From positions 2,418,001 to 2,482,000 of the forward strand of contig NOKP01000003.1 of NCBI GenBank assembly GCA_002682825.1: a stretch of 64,000 nucleotides of DNA. The letters run 5' to 3'. Below the pieces are notes generated by a model. The model ran no database searches, was not told the origin of the DNA, and saw nothing but the letters and a program-made list of their open reading frames with translations. The stretch is from Neonectria sp. B-13 (taxonomy: Eukaryota; Ascomycota; Sordariomycetes; Hypocreales; Nectriaceae). Shown here piece by piece: positions 1 through 10,193 of the stretch. The translations under genes were made by a program, and so were the position numbers. Numbering within the stretch: the first letter of the stretch is position 1; each line of letters starts with the position of its first letter.

Positions 1-1831
1 GAACCCGATGACTTTGTGGGTGGCCATGCGAGAGGGTGACGTTTACGCACTTTGCCCGCTGCTGCCTCAGAAATGGGCGCCGCCGCCCACTCTGATCCCG
101 TCTCTCTCGGTATCGATTGTCACCACGGTTGCCAGTATCGAGGACGACCCCGATATTGGGGAGCAGGAGAAGCTTCTTGCCCAGCAGCAGCTAGAGTGGA
201 TGGGCGAGCTTGACTCTCAAGAACCACAGATTATTGAGGGCCGTATTGGAGACCCGATTACCGAGATTTATACTCGGCCTTCTCGCCCGGGTGTTATCCC
301 TCGTCTTCAGGGCCCTTTCGAGCTGCAGTCGGACCCCGAGACTGGCGACGAGCTGGACACCTCAATCACCGACATCTTGGTCATTGGAAAGAAGACGGAA
401 ACCGAGGAGCTCATGATGGGCGAGGAGGAAGACCTAGACATGGACGACGGCGACCAGGAGGGCCTGTCTCTTGCAGTAATTTGTCTGCTCTCGACGAGTG
501 GCCAAGTTCGCGTCTACTTGGATCTTGAGGGCGTGCAAGCCCAGTGGCTGCCACCCAAGAACAGGTCTAAGCTCGGCCGTCTCTTGGCCGAGTCCGAACC
601 CCCTTCTCTCCTCTCCTTCCAGGCCATTGACACCATGAGCCCTGTCGAGGTCAACGAGGAGAGCTGGCCCGTGTTTAGTTCGGACGTCATGTCTCGCTAC
701 AGCTTCTTTGTCACCCACCATGCAGCCATCACCTTCATTTCGCTGACCTCGTGGATCTTCCGGCTGGAGAGCGAGCTCAACGGGGACTCGGAAGCCGGTA
801 CGGATTTCAGAATCGGACTACTGGTCAACTCGCAGTCTTCGAGAGATAGACTCTACTCGCAGCCAACTGCCGACGTTGCAGTCCCCTTGGCAGCCGCTAA
901 TGTCATCCGGGACCCTGATGTTGGGTATTTCCTCCTATCAGCCACGCCTTATGACCCGATTGCCTTGACTTTCGAGACACCCGAGGTCGATCTTGCCCCT
1001 ATCCGACAGGAAAGCCCTGTATATGAACGGGAAGCGAGCATGGCGCCCCTGGACTTTTACGAACCACGCCCGGTATTCAACCCATCTCATGCGTTTGACG
1101 AGGGATCGGCGTTGCCCACGTTGCTAGAGCGGCTTCGCACGTCGCGTCACAAGACGGTGGTAAATCAGGAAGTGAGGCTGAGCCCCCTGACTCTCCAGAT
1201 ATTTACCGACGCACATAAGGTCTTGGCGGATGAGACGCATCGGCTGGGGATGGCGGCGGCGGAGGTGTTCCGCCGGTGTGAGCTGTTGCAGACGGAACTG
1301 AAGCAGCAGGTCATGAAAGCCAATGAGGTCAAGGGCAAGATCGACACAATCAATGGAGCGCATCGGGATGGGGAGGCTGACAATGCCATGTACGATCGGC
1401 GAATCGTGGCGGCAAGAGATCGTCAAGGAGCGCTTGCACAACGGCTGGAGAACCTGCGGAAGATTGTAGGCAAGGCGACCACTCGGGACTTGTCTTCCAA
1501 GGAACGCGCGTTTGTGGAGGAGGTGCGGACGCTAGAGGCGAGTGTGTCGGCACCTGGACCCGGAGAAGCGGCGGCAAACAAGGCACAGTCGTCGAAGCAG
1601 CTATGGAAGCGTCTATCAGATGTGAAGCGACTACAGGAAGAACTAGCGGCGGAGGTGGAGGCGCTCAAGAAGGCTGAAGAGGGAGATGGCCCTGCGCCGC
1701 CGGCCGAGCTGAGGATCCCGCAGGATATCCGACGAGCGAAGATGCAGCAAGTCCAAGGGCTGCTCTCGCGCGAGACGGCATTGGTCGAGGCGGTTACGGC
1801 GCGACTTGAGCGGCTCCAGACCAATTACTGA
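1..1831 (+). CDS. Nucleoporin NUP82/Nup88-like protein, C-terminal part (5' partial)
   Basis: The reading frame is already open at the window edge and runs 609 codons to a TGA at 1829-1831, so the N-terminal part of the protein lies outside. The visible part begins in what looks like the end of a beta-propeller (hydrophobic strand-like stretches, acidic loops around 380-450). It ends in a long helical, charged segment of about 200 residues (roughly nt 1200-1830) with heptad-like Leu/Glu/Lys spacing, consistent with a coiled coil. This propeller plus C-terminal coiled-coil layout is that of fungal Nup82 and animal Nup88. In that family the protein sits on the cytoplasmic face of the nuclear pore and anchors the mRNA-export platform with Nup159 and Nsp1. 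The family call rests on recognition of the C-terminal segment; no intron is seen. A different coiled-coil nucleoporin is the main alternative. Confidence 0.8.
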   Translation, partial: NPMTLWVAMREGDVYALCPLLPQKWAPPPTLIPSLSVSIVTTVASIEDDPDIGEQEKLLAQQQLEWMGELDSQEPQIIEGRIGDPITEIYTRPSRPGVIPRLQGPFELQSDPETGDELDTSITDILVIGKKTETEELMMGEEEDLDMDDGDQEGLSLAVICLLSTSGQVRVYLDLEGVQAQWLPPKNRSKLGRLLAESEPPSLLSFQAIDTMSPVEVNEESWPVFSSDVMSRYSFFVTHHAAITFISLTSWIFRLESELNGDSEAGTDFRIGLLVNSQSSRDRLYSQPTADVAVPLAAANVIRDPDVGYFLLSATPYDPIALTFETPEVDLAPIRQESPVYEREASMAPLDFYEPRPVFNPSHAFDEGSALPTLLERLRTSRHKTVVNQEVRLSPLTLQIFTDAHKVLADETHRLGMAAAEVFRRCELLQTELKQQVMKANEVKGKIDTINGAHRDGEADNAMYDRRIVAARDRQGALAQRLENLRKIVGKATTRDLSSKERAFVEEVRTLEASVSAPGPGEAAANKAQSSKQLWKRLSDVKRLQEELAAEVEALKKAEEGDGPAPPAELRIPQDIRRAKMQQVQGLLSRETALVEAVTARLERLQTNY

Positions 1832-2827
1832 AGCAACTATGTAAGATACCTTTAGAATATAAGATGACCATGGTTTGCCCCCGTCACGGTGTCCTTGATT
1901 CCCGGCTCACTATGCCTAGCCACGACGGAGTATTATGTATTATCCGGACAAGCAAGACCTTGCTTACTCGACGCGACTTGATTTCTTTCTTTGGACAAGA
2001 AGCAAGCATTGTGACCTGAGGCTGGGATGGACTCCCCCCGAGACCAGGGCACAGAGATCGACGAAGGAAAAAAAAGAAGAAAAAAAGCAAGGCCGAGGCA
2101 TGCTGAAATGGGGCAGGATTCGACACGGCTGAGGTGTAGCAAACTAGGAAGTTGAAGCTATATCCAACGCAAACAAGGCCGGAACCAGAAGTTCCACCAA
2201 AGGGGCGTTGTCGATCATCGCCTGAGGCTTTCACCCTTTTAAGCGCTGTCAGGTCTCCGGGGCGCCGAGACGGAGTGGGAATTAGTGGATCTGGGCTGAG
2301 ACGAGCTGGGATATCCCGTATTTCCCGTTGCAGTGGGACTCGTCGAGAGCCAATCAATTATTTAGGGCGAGATGGGAGGACAAGGGAATGCCGCCCCCAA
2401 GTATGGGAATGCGATGGCTTTGAGTGAATGCTTGGCCACAGGCTACGACTACAGCAGCGAGGGTTTGGAGGCCTCGGGCGAAGAATGAGAGGTTGGCGAA
2501 GGGGGGAGGAAGACTGAAATGGCATGAAGACTTTGGGAAAAGATGGAACACGAGTCTGACATCGAGAAGGCGGAAACAAGTCGAAGAGGCTCTTGGTTGG
2601 CGAAGGCATCCCGGCCTTAGTGAGCAAGCATCCCGGCCTGAAATCCATGCACCACTCGGATCCGAGATCTGGGGCGTGTCCAGTTTCTGTTTGAGAGATG
2701 ACCTGTTACATACTTGCAGGGCGTTGGTGATACCGGCACTGCTTGTGGATTTGCACCACGTTCGCGTGCAGTCTCTCACCGAGACTAGAGCGGGCACTAA
2801 CTAACGCATGAGCACTGTAAAGGCATT

Positions 2828-2855
2828 AGGACAGGACAGGACAGGACAGGACAGG
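2828..2855. repeat. (AGGAC)n pentanucleotide repeat
   Basis: About five and a half uninterrupted copies of AGGAC lie in the intergenic region upstream of the Asp/Asn-rich gene. Confidence 0.85.
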
Positions 2856-3049
2856 CCAGTTGGCAGGGCAGAACCGTTGTTATTGTTCGCCGGGAGATAT
2901 GCGTCGGCCCGAGCCTCTGGGGACATCTCGTGATGGATGTCTGTTCGCCTTGGTTGCTTGGCTGTGCTCGGATGGTTTCGCCACTGGACTCTCACGAAAC
3001 GGCTAATAGCACATACGCAGAGACAGACAGACAGACTACGCACAAGCGT

Positions 3050-3100
3050 ACACACACACACACGGAGACACACACACGGAGACACACACACACTCACACA

Positions 3101-3138
<38 letters not shown>
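3050..3138. repeat. (CA)n microsatellite
   Basis: A run of about 90 bp is almost entirely CA dinucleotides, broken by a few GG and TC interruptions in its first half and pure in the last ~35 bp. It is a likely length-variable marker. Confidence 0.95.
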
Positions 3139-3140
<2 letters not shown>

Positions 3141-3173
3141 ACAACCACATACAAACGAGGCAAAAAGGGGCAT

Positions 3174-3208
3174 GATGGGTGATGGGTGATGGGTGATGGG
3201 TGATGGGA
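3174..3208. repeat. (GATGGGT)5 heptanucleotide repeat
   Basis: Five tandem copies of a 7-bp unit begin about 35 bp after the CA microsatellite. Confidence 0.9.
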
Positions 3209-3592
3209 TGTTGTAACTCAACCTACCCAGCCCCCTCTCCACCCACACCCACACCCCGTCTCTCCCGTTGGCACGGCATATTTTCGACTGAAAGACACGC
3301 AGGCGCGGGTTGGGCGTTGCTACGACATACTTCGTGGTCCGCCTTACTTTCTCTCTTCCCAGCCCGGGCCGTCCTTGTCTCCCAAGCCTTCCGATGGCGT
3401 TCGATAGTCTTTCGGGACGTGGGAGACGGGCACACGGGAGAGAAGTGATATAATAAAGCCCCCCGTCTGGATCACGCACTTTTGACAAGAGGGAGCCATC
3501 TCATATCGGATTCTTGCAGACCAACCCGGCGAATTACGAAATCGACCCGGCTTTATACCTTTTTCACTTTTCGACGACGAACCGCCTTTCCG

Positions 3593-4902
3593 ATGACTTT
3601 GTCCTTTTTGACACCCCATTCACCCACAACCCCCACGTCCAGCATGGCGCCTCCCTCGAATTCCGACTTATACCACCGAGACTCTACCCTAAGTACGTCT
3701 ACTCATGTTGTTCCTCGCTTGTGCTGTTTTGGCTAACACGGGCCTCCTAACCCGTTCTAGGTAATGCTCGATTCTTCCTCGGCCCCAAGGTAGAAGTTGA
3801 TATCATCGACTCGCAAGATCCCTCAGGGACTTGGCACGCCCACCTCGTCAAGACTGAGGCCGGCGAGCAGAGCCAAGTCTTCAGCGAGAAAGCGAGTGAC
3901 TCGCATAACGCGCTCAGGCTGCTCCACGTCAAGTCGGCCCAGGCGACGCACCAGCACATCTCCACCATCGGCTTCGGCCACCCTCCCGCCGCCGCCGTCA
4001 AGACGGTCCGAGGCGGTGTGGCCAGCGCTCCGTCCGACGTCCTCGCCATCTGCAGCTCGTCGAGTGAGGATGAGGACGAGGAAGCGCCTGAATCGGATGA
4101 CTCGCTTAGGAATCGGCGGGGGCGGCGCGGGCGTGGACAGCGTTGCAGTCGCTTTGTGGCGGGCGAGGCGGTGAGCAGGAGGAGATGCTCGCGCTCAGAC
4201 AACGACAATGCTAATGACGACGACAATGATAATGACAACGACAACGACGATGATGGTTCAAATTCAGACTCGGACCGGCCAGAGCCAGTCGTTGTCCGCT
4301 CGCCTCGTCGTCGCCTCCCGCCCATGGGGTGGCATTCCCCAAGCCCGGCACCGTCCCACCCGCCGCCCCGGGGCCCACTGCCGGGATGGGGCCCGCCACT
4401 GGGAGGCCGGTCGGCACCGCTGGCCCGGGTGCCTCCGCCGCCCGGCCCGGTCATGATGGTGCCGCCGCGCAACATGATGGCGCCCGCCAACATGGGCCCC
4501 AACATCGGGCGGCCCGTCCCCGCGCTGCTCAACATCAGCTGGGCCGGCCACGGCCGCAAGAACATGCTCGTGCAGGTTGCGCCCTCGGAGCATGCCCTCC
4601 GCCAGATGGCCCTGACCGAGGCCCGTCTGCGGCCCGCCGGCTTCAGAGACCCAGCACTGCCAGGCGTGCCGCCGCCGCCGTTCGCGCCGACCGACTCGAT
4701 GAGCCTCCGCGCGGTGCTGCGCCGCGTGACCCTGGGCGGCGAGGTGTACGAGGTGACGAGCTTCGGGCACGACCTGTCGTCTCTGTTCCGCGGCGCCTCC
4801 GGCATCCCCAAGTTTGATATCGAGGTGTTTGGGGTGCTGGTTATGACGCCGAGACCGCGGGCGAACAGCATGTTGAGCGACAACTCAGACGACGACAAAT
4901 GA
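3593..4902 (+). CDS. Hypothetical Asp/Asn-tract and proline-rich protein
   Basis: I do not recognise this gene. Proposed exons are 3593-3692 and 3761-4902, joined across a 68-nt intron (GTACGT...CTAACCCGTTCTAG). The product is 413 residues; a second in-frame ATG at 3644 is an alternative start. The first ~120 residues look folded. They are followed by a Ser/Glu/Asp-rich stretch, an Arg-rich patch and an Asp-Asn tract encoded by GACAAC-like repeats near 4200-4260. A long Pro/Gly-rich linker (about 4310-4500) leads to an ordered C-terminal region of about 130 residues. There is no signal peptide or membrane segment. High third-position GC and uninterrupted coding over 1.1 kb support a real gene. 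The middle is probably intrinsically disordered; function unknown. Confidence 0.72.
4200..4260 (+). repeat. Coding (GACAAC)-type repeat
   Basis: Imperfect alternation of GAC/GAT and AAC/AAT codons inside the hypothetical gene encodes about 20 consecutive Asp/Asn residues. Confidence 0.8.
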
Positions 4903-6936
4903 GCTGAAATTTCCCTCTTCCTTTTTTCCTTCACCTCCGTAGACAGTCAAAATGGCTATTCCGGTTATGGGCTGGGTGCTTTTGTGTGCTGGCTGTTTGG
5001 CTGTTTGGCAGCAAGGCGAAATGGGTTACCGCCTGCCGCCTCATTTCACGATATGGAGTTTTTAAACCTGGATACACTCTTCCATACCTGTGCTTGTATT
5101 TTTAGTCTAGGTAGTGGCATTAAGTCAACTATTGTTAGTGGAGAGCGGATGGGAACGCTCGTAGATATTCGAGCGTAAGTCAACAGACCTCCTTGCTCTC
5201 AACTGCCGCGCCTTGAGTGTCTTTGAATATCCACTAAACTATCTACAATCAACCGTCTTCCTTAAACTTCTTTCATTGGACTACTTTCAACAATGGGGAC
5301 TGTACGCCAAGGACGGTAGATGGGATACTCCACCAAAGCCCCCGCAAACAGCCTCACATTTACTGCGAGATGTCCTCGGCGAGTGTGACCTCGCATCCAC
5401 ATGGGGGACTCACCTGATCGCTGATAGGGAGCTCGAAACTTGTTGAGCCAAGGCGTGGGCATGTGTGGGTGGCATTGTGTGGCCCAGCACGTGCTGGACT
5501 GGAGAGCAGACCCGTGCTAATGAGACAAAGACGGTCGTGGCGGTCACGGCTAGTGAAGTTGTGAAGCCAGTCTCGAGTTGCATTGCATCCCATCTGCGCA
5601 TGAAGTTACAGCACATGTGTACCTCCATACGCTTGCGGGATGGCGGGACAAGGGCATATCAAAAGCAAGGATGTTGTGAAGGCGAGAGAAACACGGTAGC
5701 AAATCTCGTGTATGCGTGGCACCTCATAGCACCGAGCGCAGCAAAGGACTGAATAGACGCCCGGTCTTCGGATACACACAAGGGCAGAGGTGAATAGCCG
5801 CCATCGGGAACCGGGACGCACGAATACGGCAGTCGGATACGCCGCCAGGAAGAGGCAATGCTTGCTAACGGAAGCCCTCTTTAGAAGCTTGCCCGGATGC
5901 GGTGCCACCAGCACCTCATGCCGCGATAAGGAGTTGTGCGGCAACGCACTCGGTGAGTCTGTCGAGCCTAGCTACGCTACTGTGCTGCGAGAGACAAGGC
6001 ACGAAAGGGTTCAGCTACGTTGATATCTTACGGTGTGGGCGTAGACCGTAGAACGGACAGTCGAGCTTAGTTAGACCGGTTCGCCTTGAACATCTCCGTC
6101 CAGTCGACCCATCCATCCTCAGCTTCCCCAGACCATGGCTTCGCAGCACTCCCGCGACGAACCAATCACGACGAGATGCTACTGTCGCCACATCCTGATC
6201 CGTAACGCCCTCCGCCGAGAGCCTCGCGTTCCATATCCTCGGGTTCGCAACGGCGCAAAGTCAAGGTGAGGCGGAAACGGGAGGGGGCCATGTTGCAAGG
6301 GGGGAAGCATGATCTCGTCACGCCAGAATAGCTCCCGCGCGGGAGGACCGGGGTGGTTCTGGTCGGGGAGAAGGCAAGGCGGCGACGGTCTTGGTGTCTT
6401 CCGGGAACGGACGGAAAGCTCGAGTCGGGCGACGGCTTACTCTCCAGGGGGCCAGTTCTTTCAGGGGTTCTTTGCTCTGGGTTCCCTTGCCGACGAGTGT
6501 TGTACGTTTTCTCCACCACGACGATGTGGCAGCCTCGAGATAGGGAGGACGAGGCGAGTTGCTGCGTGACGTCGACGGCGCTGAGATGCAGATGCCATCC
6601 GCGTCTAGGAAGGATAGGATGACCCAGTCGATGCAAGCGGCCGCGATGTCATCTCATATGACGTGAGACGGGCATTGCTGGGAGTTACGTATCAAGGTAA
6701 TCACACGAGAGACTAGGGGGGCTGGTACCTGATTGCGAATGGCCTCTTCTCTAGCTGTAAGACCCGTCTTCTGATCCCATGCTGCCTTGTGATGGAAGTG
6801 TTCTACCTGGACTCACTAACAACACCCACTCGGGTCAAAGTAGAGCAGGTGTGAAACGAGGCAGGCAAGCACCTTGTATTCCTGAACTGTAACCCCTACA
6901 CCGAGCCAGACAGGCCTAATGGGATCACAGTTCCCC
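4903..6936. other. Intergenic region between convergent genes
   Basis: About 2 kb lie between the 3' ends of the hypothetical gene (+) and the EBP-like gene (-). No ORF with recognisable content is seen. The only notable site is a perfect 14-bp palindrome centred on CACGTG at 5484-5497. Confidence 0.55.
5484..5497. promoter_or_regulatory. Perfect palindrome CCAGCACGTGCTGG
   Basis: The 14-bp sequence equals its own reverse complement and is centred on an E-box CACGTG core. It lies far from any start codon, so a regulatory role is only a possibility. Confidence 0.3.
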
Positions 6937-7912
6937 TTATTGCTTCTTCTCCCGCGCCTCCTTTTCCTCCAAGGCAGCAAAGGCACCCGCAATCTGCTGC
7001 CAGCTATCCCATAGCAGCACTAGCAAATAGCCAATATCAGCAGAGCAACCAGAGAAAACACCCCGGAGAGGGACAGGTCCACTTACCCGCTGGCACGATG
7101 ACCCACGGCATGTTGAAGCCGATGTAATAGATCCAATAGTACAGAACCTCCGGCCGGCTGTACGCCACGCCGTACATCTGGCCCTCGACCCAGTTGGTCA
7201 GGTAGTAGAGGCCAACGCCATACAGGTGCGCCACGCACACGACGAGCTGCGCTGCGTGCCGGCTGCGCGAGTTGGTCACGATGCCGCGTACTGTGAGGAG
7301 GGAGATGGGGCCCCAGGCAATCTGCGGTCTGGGTGAGCGGCAAGCGAGATGAGCAGAACGGGGAGAGAAGCTCACGGCGGTGATGAGCTCGACGCTGATG
7401 GTGAAGACGTCGTTGGTCAAGTAGCGGGAGTCCGAGAGGGCGTATTCTTTCCACAGCTGGGCGAAGGTGGTGGACATGCCGGGGAGTTGGTTGCGGTAGA
7501 AGAGATAGTAACCTTGCAGACCTGTTAGATATCCTGGAGAGCCTCCTCTCTAAAAGGGCACATCCTCACCCTCAAACACAACGTGGAGAAACCCGCCTAT
7601 TCAACTCGGTCAGGTTACGGCCCATACACAGGCAAGAAGAGACACGGATACTAGTCCGGGCCACTTACACATGGCAAACCAAGCAGCGGCGAAGTGATCA
7701 ATGGGCCGCAGAGGAACTCTGCTCTTGGCCGTCTGCCGCAAGGCCAACCCAATGACGGCAGCGATGACGGCGCCAAACACGGGCAGCAACCGGGCGACGG
7801 GCGTGTCGTTGGGGGCGTATCCCGGGATGTGCGCGTTGAGTGGGTAGTACGGATGGGCGCGGCCCGGCTCCGACACGGAGGTCGCGTCCGGGCCTGGATC
7901 GGAGGTGGCCAT
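6937..7912 (-). CDS. Emopamil-binding protein (EBP/EXPERA family), sterol isomerase-like
   Basis: Five exons, read on the minus strand: 7912-7669, 7596-7570 (27 nt), 7512-7376, 7321-7087 and 7019-6937. The introns are 54-72 nt with GT...AG borders. The product is 241 residues, close to the usual ~230 of EBP proteins. Exon 2 and its flanks encode the family motif CGFLHVVFEG, holding His86 and Glu90, which correspond to the active-site His/Glu of mammalian EBP. Later come a Glu in SVELITA and the Asn-x-x-Trp of FNMPW. Several hydrophobic segments fit four membrane helices in the ER. Family members shift the sterol delta-8 double bond to delta-7. Fungi normally use the unrelated ERG2 for this step, so the actual substrate here is uncertain. 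Confidence 0.85.
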
Positions 7913-8503
7913 GGCCGTTTTGGGGCTTGGGAAATCGGGTTTGGGGCAATGGAGATGAGTGCGTAGCTCGGAAGGATATCCACAAGAAAGAAAGCGTGAG
8001 AAGGAGTCCAGTGTTGTTTGTTTCTGAGTCTGACAACCGTGTCAACGACCGTAAGCTCCTCCGATCAATGCCGGGGCGGACATGATCAACTTCCGACGAA
8101 TGGAAAAGACCGGCCTCGGATTACAGTCACGTGACCGTCCGGTTCCCTCATTGCCATGGCCTCCCTTACTCACCAATTCTACGCAGCATGTATTCGACTC
8201 TTGTGGATTCAAAGGCTTGTTCCAGAAATGGGAGGACACTGGCCTCTAGACAAGGACCTGAAAGCCAGGGGTGAGTTGGACCCCTTGGTCTCATATCAGG
8301 GTCGACTGTTGACCATTTGAATATGTGCGATGGACTCACTGTATCACTTTGAAAACGGTATATACACTCGCTCTCATCGAATGGACGCAGACTCTTGAAC
8401 TGCGGTATCTCACCTCAAGAAGCCCAAGTCGAGTCTAGCGGTGCAATCGCCTCCTTAACACCTTGGCAACCATACCGGCTGGACGAACCCGCTCACAATT
8501 CCT
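7913..8503. other. Promoter/intergenic region of the EBP-like gene
   Basis: This 590-bp region separates the EBP-like start from the 3' end of the PrpF-like gene; both genes lie on the minus strand. It holds an E-box palindrome at 8126-8135 and no gene. Confidence 0.5.
8126..8135. promoter_or_regulatory. E-box palindrome GTCACGTGAC
   Basis: Perfect 10-bp palindrome about 215 bp upstream of the EBP-like start codon. TCACGTGA-type sites are bound by bHLH factors such as Cbf1-like or SREBP-like proteins; the assignment to this promoter is inference. Confidence 0.4.
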
Positions 8504-9772
8504 TTAATAGTATACATCCCCCTTCATCAGAACTCTGGCGGTGCGTAACAACTGGGCCGACTCGATCTTACCATCGCGGATCGTGGTGCCAATATCAACC
8601 GTACCGCTCGGATGCCCAATCGTGACCGTGTCCTTGGACTTGCCCGCGATCAGACCCGCAGCAATGGTCCCAGGCAGCTGGGACGCAGCTCCGAGACAGA
8701 GCGCCAGCGTCAAGGGCACCGCCTTGTGCGCTTGGCCCATGGACAGGGCGAGGCATCGGATGTCGATCTCGGACGAGCCGCTCGAGGGGAAGAGCAGCAC
8801 TATCTTGGGCACGCTCTCCGTTTGCGGATCGAGACCCATCTTGGAGGCCCCCGCGCGCCGGATGTCTTCGAGACGGGCTTTGAGAACCGCATCGGCCTCG
8901 ACAAGTGCCGGAGTCAGCGCCATGTGCTCTGCCTGCCCCAGGCCGTCGGTGCTGACGAAGACTCCCGGGTTCCCGACGTCCACGAGAGATGCTCGGATGG
9001 TGCTACCGTCTGACAGTTCGAGGACGTCCACCGGGTTCCCCGTAGGCAGAGCCTTGCCGGTCTTGGCGCCCGCGGGATCCATGAAGCTCATGGTAATCTT
9101 GGACCCTGTCCCAGGGACGCCGTCCATGACATAGTCTCCCTCGGGAGAATAGCGCAGAGGCTCTCCGGCGACCTTGAAGCGCGCCACCATGACCTTGTTA
9201 GTGTTGGTGTTGAGGAACCGCACCGTGGCCCACTGCTCCCCGTCTCCGGCACGCTCAACGGACGGCCGGGCGACCAAGCCGGCGTCGAAGGCCACGGGCC
9301 CGACCAGCGCGGACATGTTGCCGCAGTTGCCGGCCATGTCCAGCACGGCGTCGCGGATGCCCAGCTGCACAAAGGTGAAGTCGACGTCAACATCGCGGCG
9401 CGACGGCGGGCCGAGCACGACGATCTTGGACGTCGACGAGATGCCCGAGCCCATGCCGTCCAGCTGGCGGCCGTATGGATCCGGCGAGCCCATGGCGCCC
9501 GGGAGCACCGTGTGCCATTGGTCCTGCGGCGGGAGGCTGCGGCGGTCGATGACGAGCCCGTTGGAGGTTCCGCCGCGGGCGAAGACGGCGGGGAAGCTGC
9601 GCTGCTGGGAGGAGAAGGGCCGTTGTTGTTGGATGGCGAAGCTGCGTGGTTGTGGTCTTTTGGCAAGCTGTGATGGTGTTGAGGTTGCGGCGGGAGTGAT
9701 GCGCTGGTAAAAGTGGCGTGATGCCCGGTTTGTAAAGCACGATGGCATTCTTGACTTTGCCACGGCAGCCAT
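8504..9772 (-). CDS. PrpF-family isomerase (DUF453), probably mitochondrial
   Basis: Single exon, 422 residues from the ATG at 9772-9770. The first ~45 residues are rich in Arg, Ser and Ala with few acidic residues, which fits a mitochondrial presequence. The body begins with the PrpF signature (FPAVFARGGTSNG, then a GMGSGISSTSK segment) and keeps the conserved GNCGNMSALVGP motif. PrpF proteins share the diaminopimelate-epimerase double fold and isomerise small carboxylates; bacterial PrpF acts on aconitate in the 2-methylcitrate pathway of propionate use. The same reading frame stays open to 9961 and could give 63 more residues starting at another ATG. I prefer 9772 because the targeting-like sequence begins there and the upstream part is repetitive DNA. 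Confidence 0.87.
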   Translation of the reverse strand: MAAVAKSRMPSCFTNRASRHFYQRITPAATSTPSQLAKRPQPRSFAIQQQRPFSSQQRSFPAVFARGGTSNGLVIDRRSLPPQDQWHTVLPGAMGSPDPYGRQLDGMGSGISSTSKIVVLGPPSRRDVDVDFTFVQLGIRDAVLDMAGNCGNMSALVGPVAFDAGLVARPSVERAGDGEQWATVRFLNTNTNKVMVARFKVAGEPLRYSPEGDYVMDGVPGTGSKITMSFMDPAGAKTGKALPTGNPVDVLELSDGSTIRASLVDVGNPGVFVSTDGLGQAEHMALTPALVEADAVLKARLEDIRRAGASKMGLDPQTESVPKIVLLFPSSGSSEIDIRCLALSMGQAHKAVPLTLALCLGAASQLPGTIAAGLIAGKSKDTVTIGHPSGTVDIGTTIRDGKIESAQLLRTARVLMKGDVYY

Positions 9773-10193
9773 GGCTTCGAATTGAGTTGGTGTCGAGGAC
9801 AACGACGGCGACGCCGTGTTTGGATGTAAGAGAGGTGAGGTTCGGCCGACCGGGATGGGAGTTCTGAGAGCGAGTAGTTCAGTGAGCGCTTCAGTGAGCA
9901 CTTCAGTGGGTGACTCCACTGAAGGTCCAGTGCAACATGCATAGGGATGGGGCACTAACACGGAGGATCCTTAACCTCACCAGCATCAAAGCAACCTCGT
10001 AACCAAATAGTTTCTCTCTGTACATACGAAATCACTGGATATATGACTAACTGGATATTCATAATTGAGCGCTGCAATCATCCTCATCACAATCCGTCTT
10101 GAACAAAACGAACCACAAAGGAAACCGATCATCTCGACATCAACACCAACACTAGCATCACCATCACCACCTCCCACCTCCTTCACCCCCTCC
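9773..10193. other. PrpF-like leader/promoter and downstream of GGCT-like gene
   Basis: This stretch of about 420 bp contains a 12-bp tandem repeat and an overlapping inverted repeat (separate entry). No other gene is seen. Confidence 0.5.
9878..9924. repeat. Three 12-bp tandem repeats ending in a 9-bp inverted repeat
   Basis: TTCAGTGAGC occurs at 9878 and 9890, and a variant TTCAGTGGGT at 9902, giving a 12-bp period. The last copy forms a perfect inverted repeat: CTTCAGTGG (9901-9909), a 6-nt spacer and CCACTGAAG (9916-9924). It sits 105-152 bp upstream of the preferred PrpF-like start, so it may lie in the leader or promoter. Confidence 0.75.

Larger units (their letters stand above)
1832..3592. 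other. Intergenic region with short tandem repeats
   Basis: No convincing gene is seen between the NUP82-like stop and the next start codon. The stretch holds three tandem-repeat blocks (AGGAC, CA and GATGGGT units, listed separately). The ORFs here are short, overlap on both strands and show no conserved motif. Confidence 0.6.

Noticed and set aside
3040..3210. Possible satellite or telomere-like array
   Set aside because: The units are a CA microsatellite and a GATGGGT repeat, not TTAGGG; they are short and local.
9773..9961. N-terminal extension of the PrpF-like protein by 63 residues
   Set aside because: The extension covers the repetitive 12-mers, and a mitochondrial-type presequence starts at the downstream ATG; kept only as an alternative.
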